Assembly (NCBI RefSeq): GCF_032586235.1
Contig: NZ_JAWHTD010000008.1
Span: forward strand, 62,001-126,000
Source of the DNA: Aestuariicoccus sp032586235
Lineage (GTDB): Bacteria > Pseudomonadota > Alphaproteobacteria > Rhodobacterales > Rhodobacteraceae
Length of the DNA: 64,000 nt
Direction of reading: 5' to 3'
Shown: positions 63,317-64,000 of the stretch, piece by piece
Position numbering within the stretch: position 1 is the stretch's first letter
Layout of the letters: the number at the start of each line of letters is the position of its first letter
Notes under the pieces: model-generated
What the model saw: only the letters and a program-made list of their open reading frames with translations
Database searches by the model: none
What the model was told of the DNA's origin: nothing
Program-made: the position numbers and the translations under genes

Positions 63317-63387
63317 TCATTCGGGACCCTTGCCCCAGCCCACTCCCGCCGCGCGAACGCACGCAAATCCTGACGCAGGTCCCCACT

Positions 63388-63434
63388 CTTCATCTGGTCA
63401 AAAATATCCCGGGGGGTTTTGGGGCAGCGCCCCC
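63388..63434. repeat. CTTCATCTGGTCAAAAATATCCCGGG element, copy 2
   Basis: CTTCATCTGGTCAAAAATAT followed by CCCGGGGGG, TTTT and a GGGGC-AGC-GCCCC hairpin (63421-63433). The layout matches 12481-12528, likely a widespread terminator-associated element in this genome. Confidence 0.6.
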
Positions 63435-63442
63435 ATTCCAAC

Positions 63443-63482
63443 CCCCTGCTCGGCCGCGGGCTTGCCCGCGGCCGAGCAGGGG
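63443..63482. repeat. Near-perfect 40-base GC hairpin
   Basis: CCCCTGCTCGGCCGCGGGC (63443-63461), two bases TT, then its exact reverse complement (63464-63482): 19 paired bases. One of the strongest hairpins in the window, between convergent genes, without a T-tract. Confidence 0.65.
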
Positions 63483-63524
63483 CGACGCGCGCAGCGCGGC
63501 GCAACCCCTTGCAATCGCGACGAA

Positions 63525-63992
63525 TTACAACCGCGACGAAACATGCCCCGTATTGAACCCGCCCATGCGCAGCTCGTGAAACAGCCGCTGGTATTCGATC
63601 TTGGGACAGCGGTTCTGGATCACATCCATCCCCGCCGCCTCGGCCTTGGCGGCGGCCTCCGCGTGCTCGACCCCGATCTGCATCCAGATCGTCTTCAATC
63701 CCTTGAACCGCTCCAGCGCCTCGTCCACGATGGTCGGCACCGCTTCGGAGCGGCGAAAGATATCGACCATGTCGATATCGTCCGGGCAAGAGGCCAGATC
63801 CGCCCGCACCTCAGCCCCGAAAAGCCGCTTTCCGGCATGGCCCGGGTTGACCGGCACCACCTCGAAACCCTTGAGGCTCAGGTAACGCCCCACGAAAAAG
63901 CTCGGACGTACCGGGTTCATCGACACGCCCACCATGGCGATCTTGCGCGTGCGGGTCAGGATCTTCTTCAGATAAGCGTCGGAATAGGTCAT
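63525..63992 (-). CDS. CoA-binding domain protein (YccU-like)
   Basis: A 155-residue Rossmann-type protein of the CoA_binding_2 family with VGVSMNPVRPSFFVGRYL (the nucleotide-binding loop), FEVVPVNPGHAG and IWMQIGVEHAEAAAKAEAAG and the family ending NRCPKIEYQRLF. It resembles the CoA-binding half of succinyl-CoA synthetase but acts alone; function uncertain. Start ATG at 63992 is eight bases from the window edge. Confidence 0.92.
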   Translation of the reverse strand: MTYSDAYLKKILTRTRKIAMVGVSMNPVRPSFFVGRYLSLKGFEVVPVNPGHAGKRLFGAEVRADLASCPDDIDMVDIFRRSEAVPTIVDEALERFKGLKTIWMQIGVEHAEAAAKAEAAGMDVIQNRCPKIEYQRLFHELRMGGFNTGHVSSRL

Positions 63993-64000
63993 GAGGCGCG

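Overview
The window is a chromosomal stretch of a GC-rich alphaproteobacterium, almost certainly a member of the Rhodobacteraceae (Roseobacter-like). The grounds are the GC-rich, codon-biased genes, an Entner-Doudoroff edd-eda pair, a 5-aminolevulinate synthase of the C4 type (hemA), an arginyl-transferase, PIN-domain and RNA methyltransferase genes in the overlapping arrangement typical of this family, and FnrL-type boxes. The genus cannot be fixed from sequence alone. I see no rRNA, tRNA, CRISPR array, insertion sequence or prophage.

Layout. 1-8.6 kb: end of radA, cvpA, a small odd locus on the minus strand (2.2-3.1 kb) with an in-frame stop, purF, a small protein, an SDR enzyme, surE-pcm-nlpD-like. 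8.6-20.5 kb: a cytochrome c, the tatABC operon fused by overlap to an AAA ATPase, a WYL regulator with a repeated operator-like region, an orphan ABC ATPase, a sodium:solute symporter, PIN and RNA methyltransferase genes, a lipoprotein, and edd-eda. 20.5-33.5 kb: glnE, a YbaK-like protein, DUF2852 and RDD membrane proteins, arginyl-transferase, then a TRAP transporter with unusually large membrane subunits divergent from a two-component system. 33.5-42.5 kb: ilvB-ilvH behind a well-formed leader-peptide attenuator, a regulator with a 40-bp palindrome, a Rieske oxygenase with a small partner, a second cytochrome c, DUF2189 and prfB. 42.5-56 kb: envelope genes (PBP1A, amidase, M48 protease, DsbA-like), ispG, a RodZ-like protein, hemA and an M20 peptidase. 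56-64 kb: a dehalogenase-like hydrolase, a glycosyltransferase and sulfotransferase pair, and a histidine cluster (hisB, hisH, hisA, hisF, hisE) interrupted by a DUF2147 gene.

Links between genes. Three FnrL/FNR-like boxes lie upstream of the two cytochrome c genes and hemA, suggesting shared oxygen control of heme supply and heme proteins. Two LacI-family-like operators (GTTRGCGCTAAC) lie before edd and in the TRAP/two-component promoter region, suggesting shared control of carbon uptake and sugar-acid breakdown. Two operons (TRAP and ilvBH) carry tandem AT-centred palindromes between their genes, and several short repeats recur in intergenic gaps. Most of the window is ordinary housekeeping DNA; the points most worth a second look are the ilv attenuator, the interrupted gene at 2.2-3.1 kb, the intra-operon palindromes, the 40-bp palindrome, and the dehalogenase-like enzyme with a complete fluoroacetate dehalogenase residue set.
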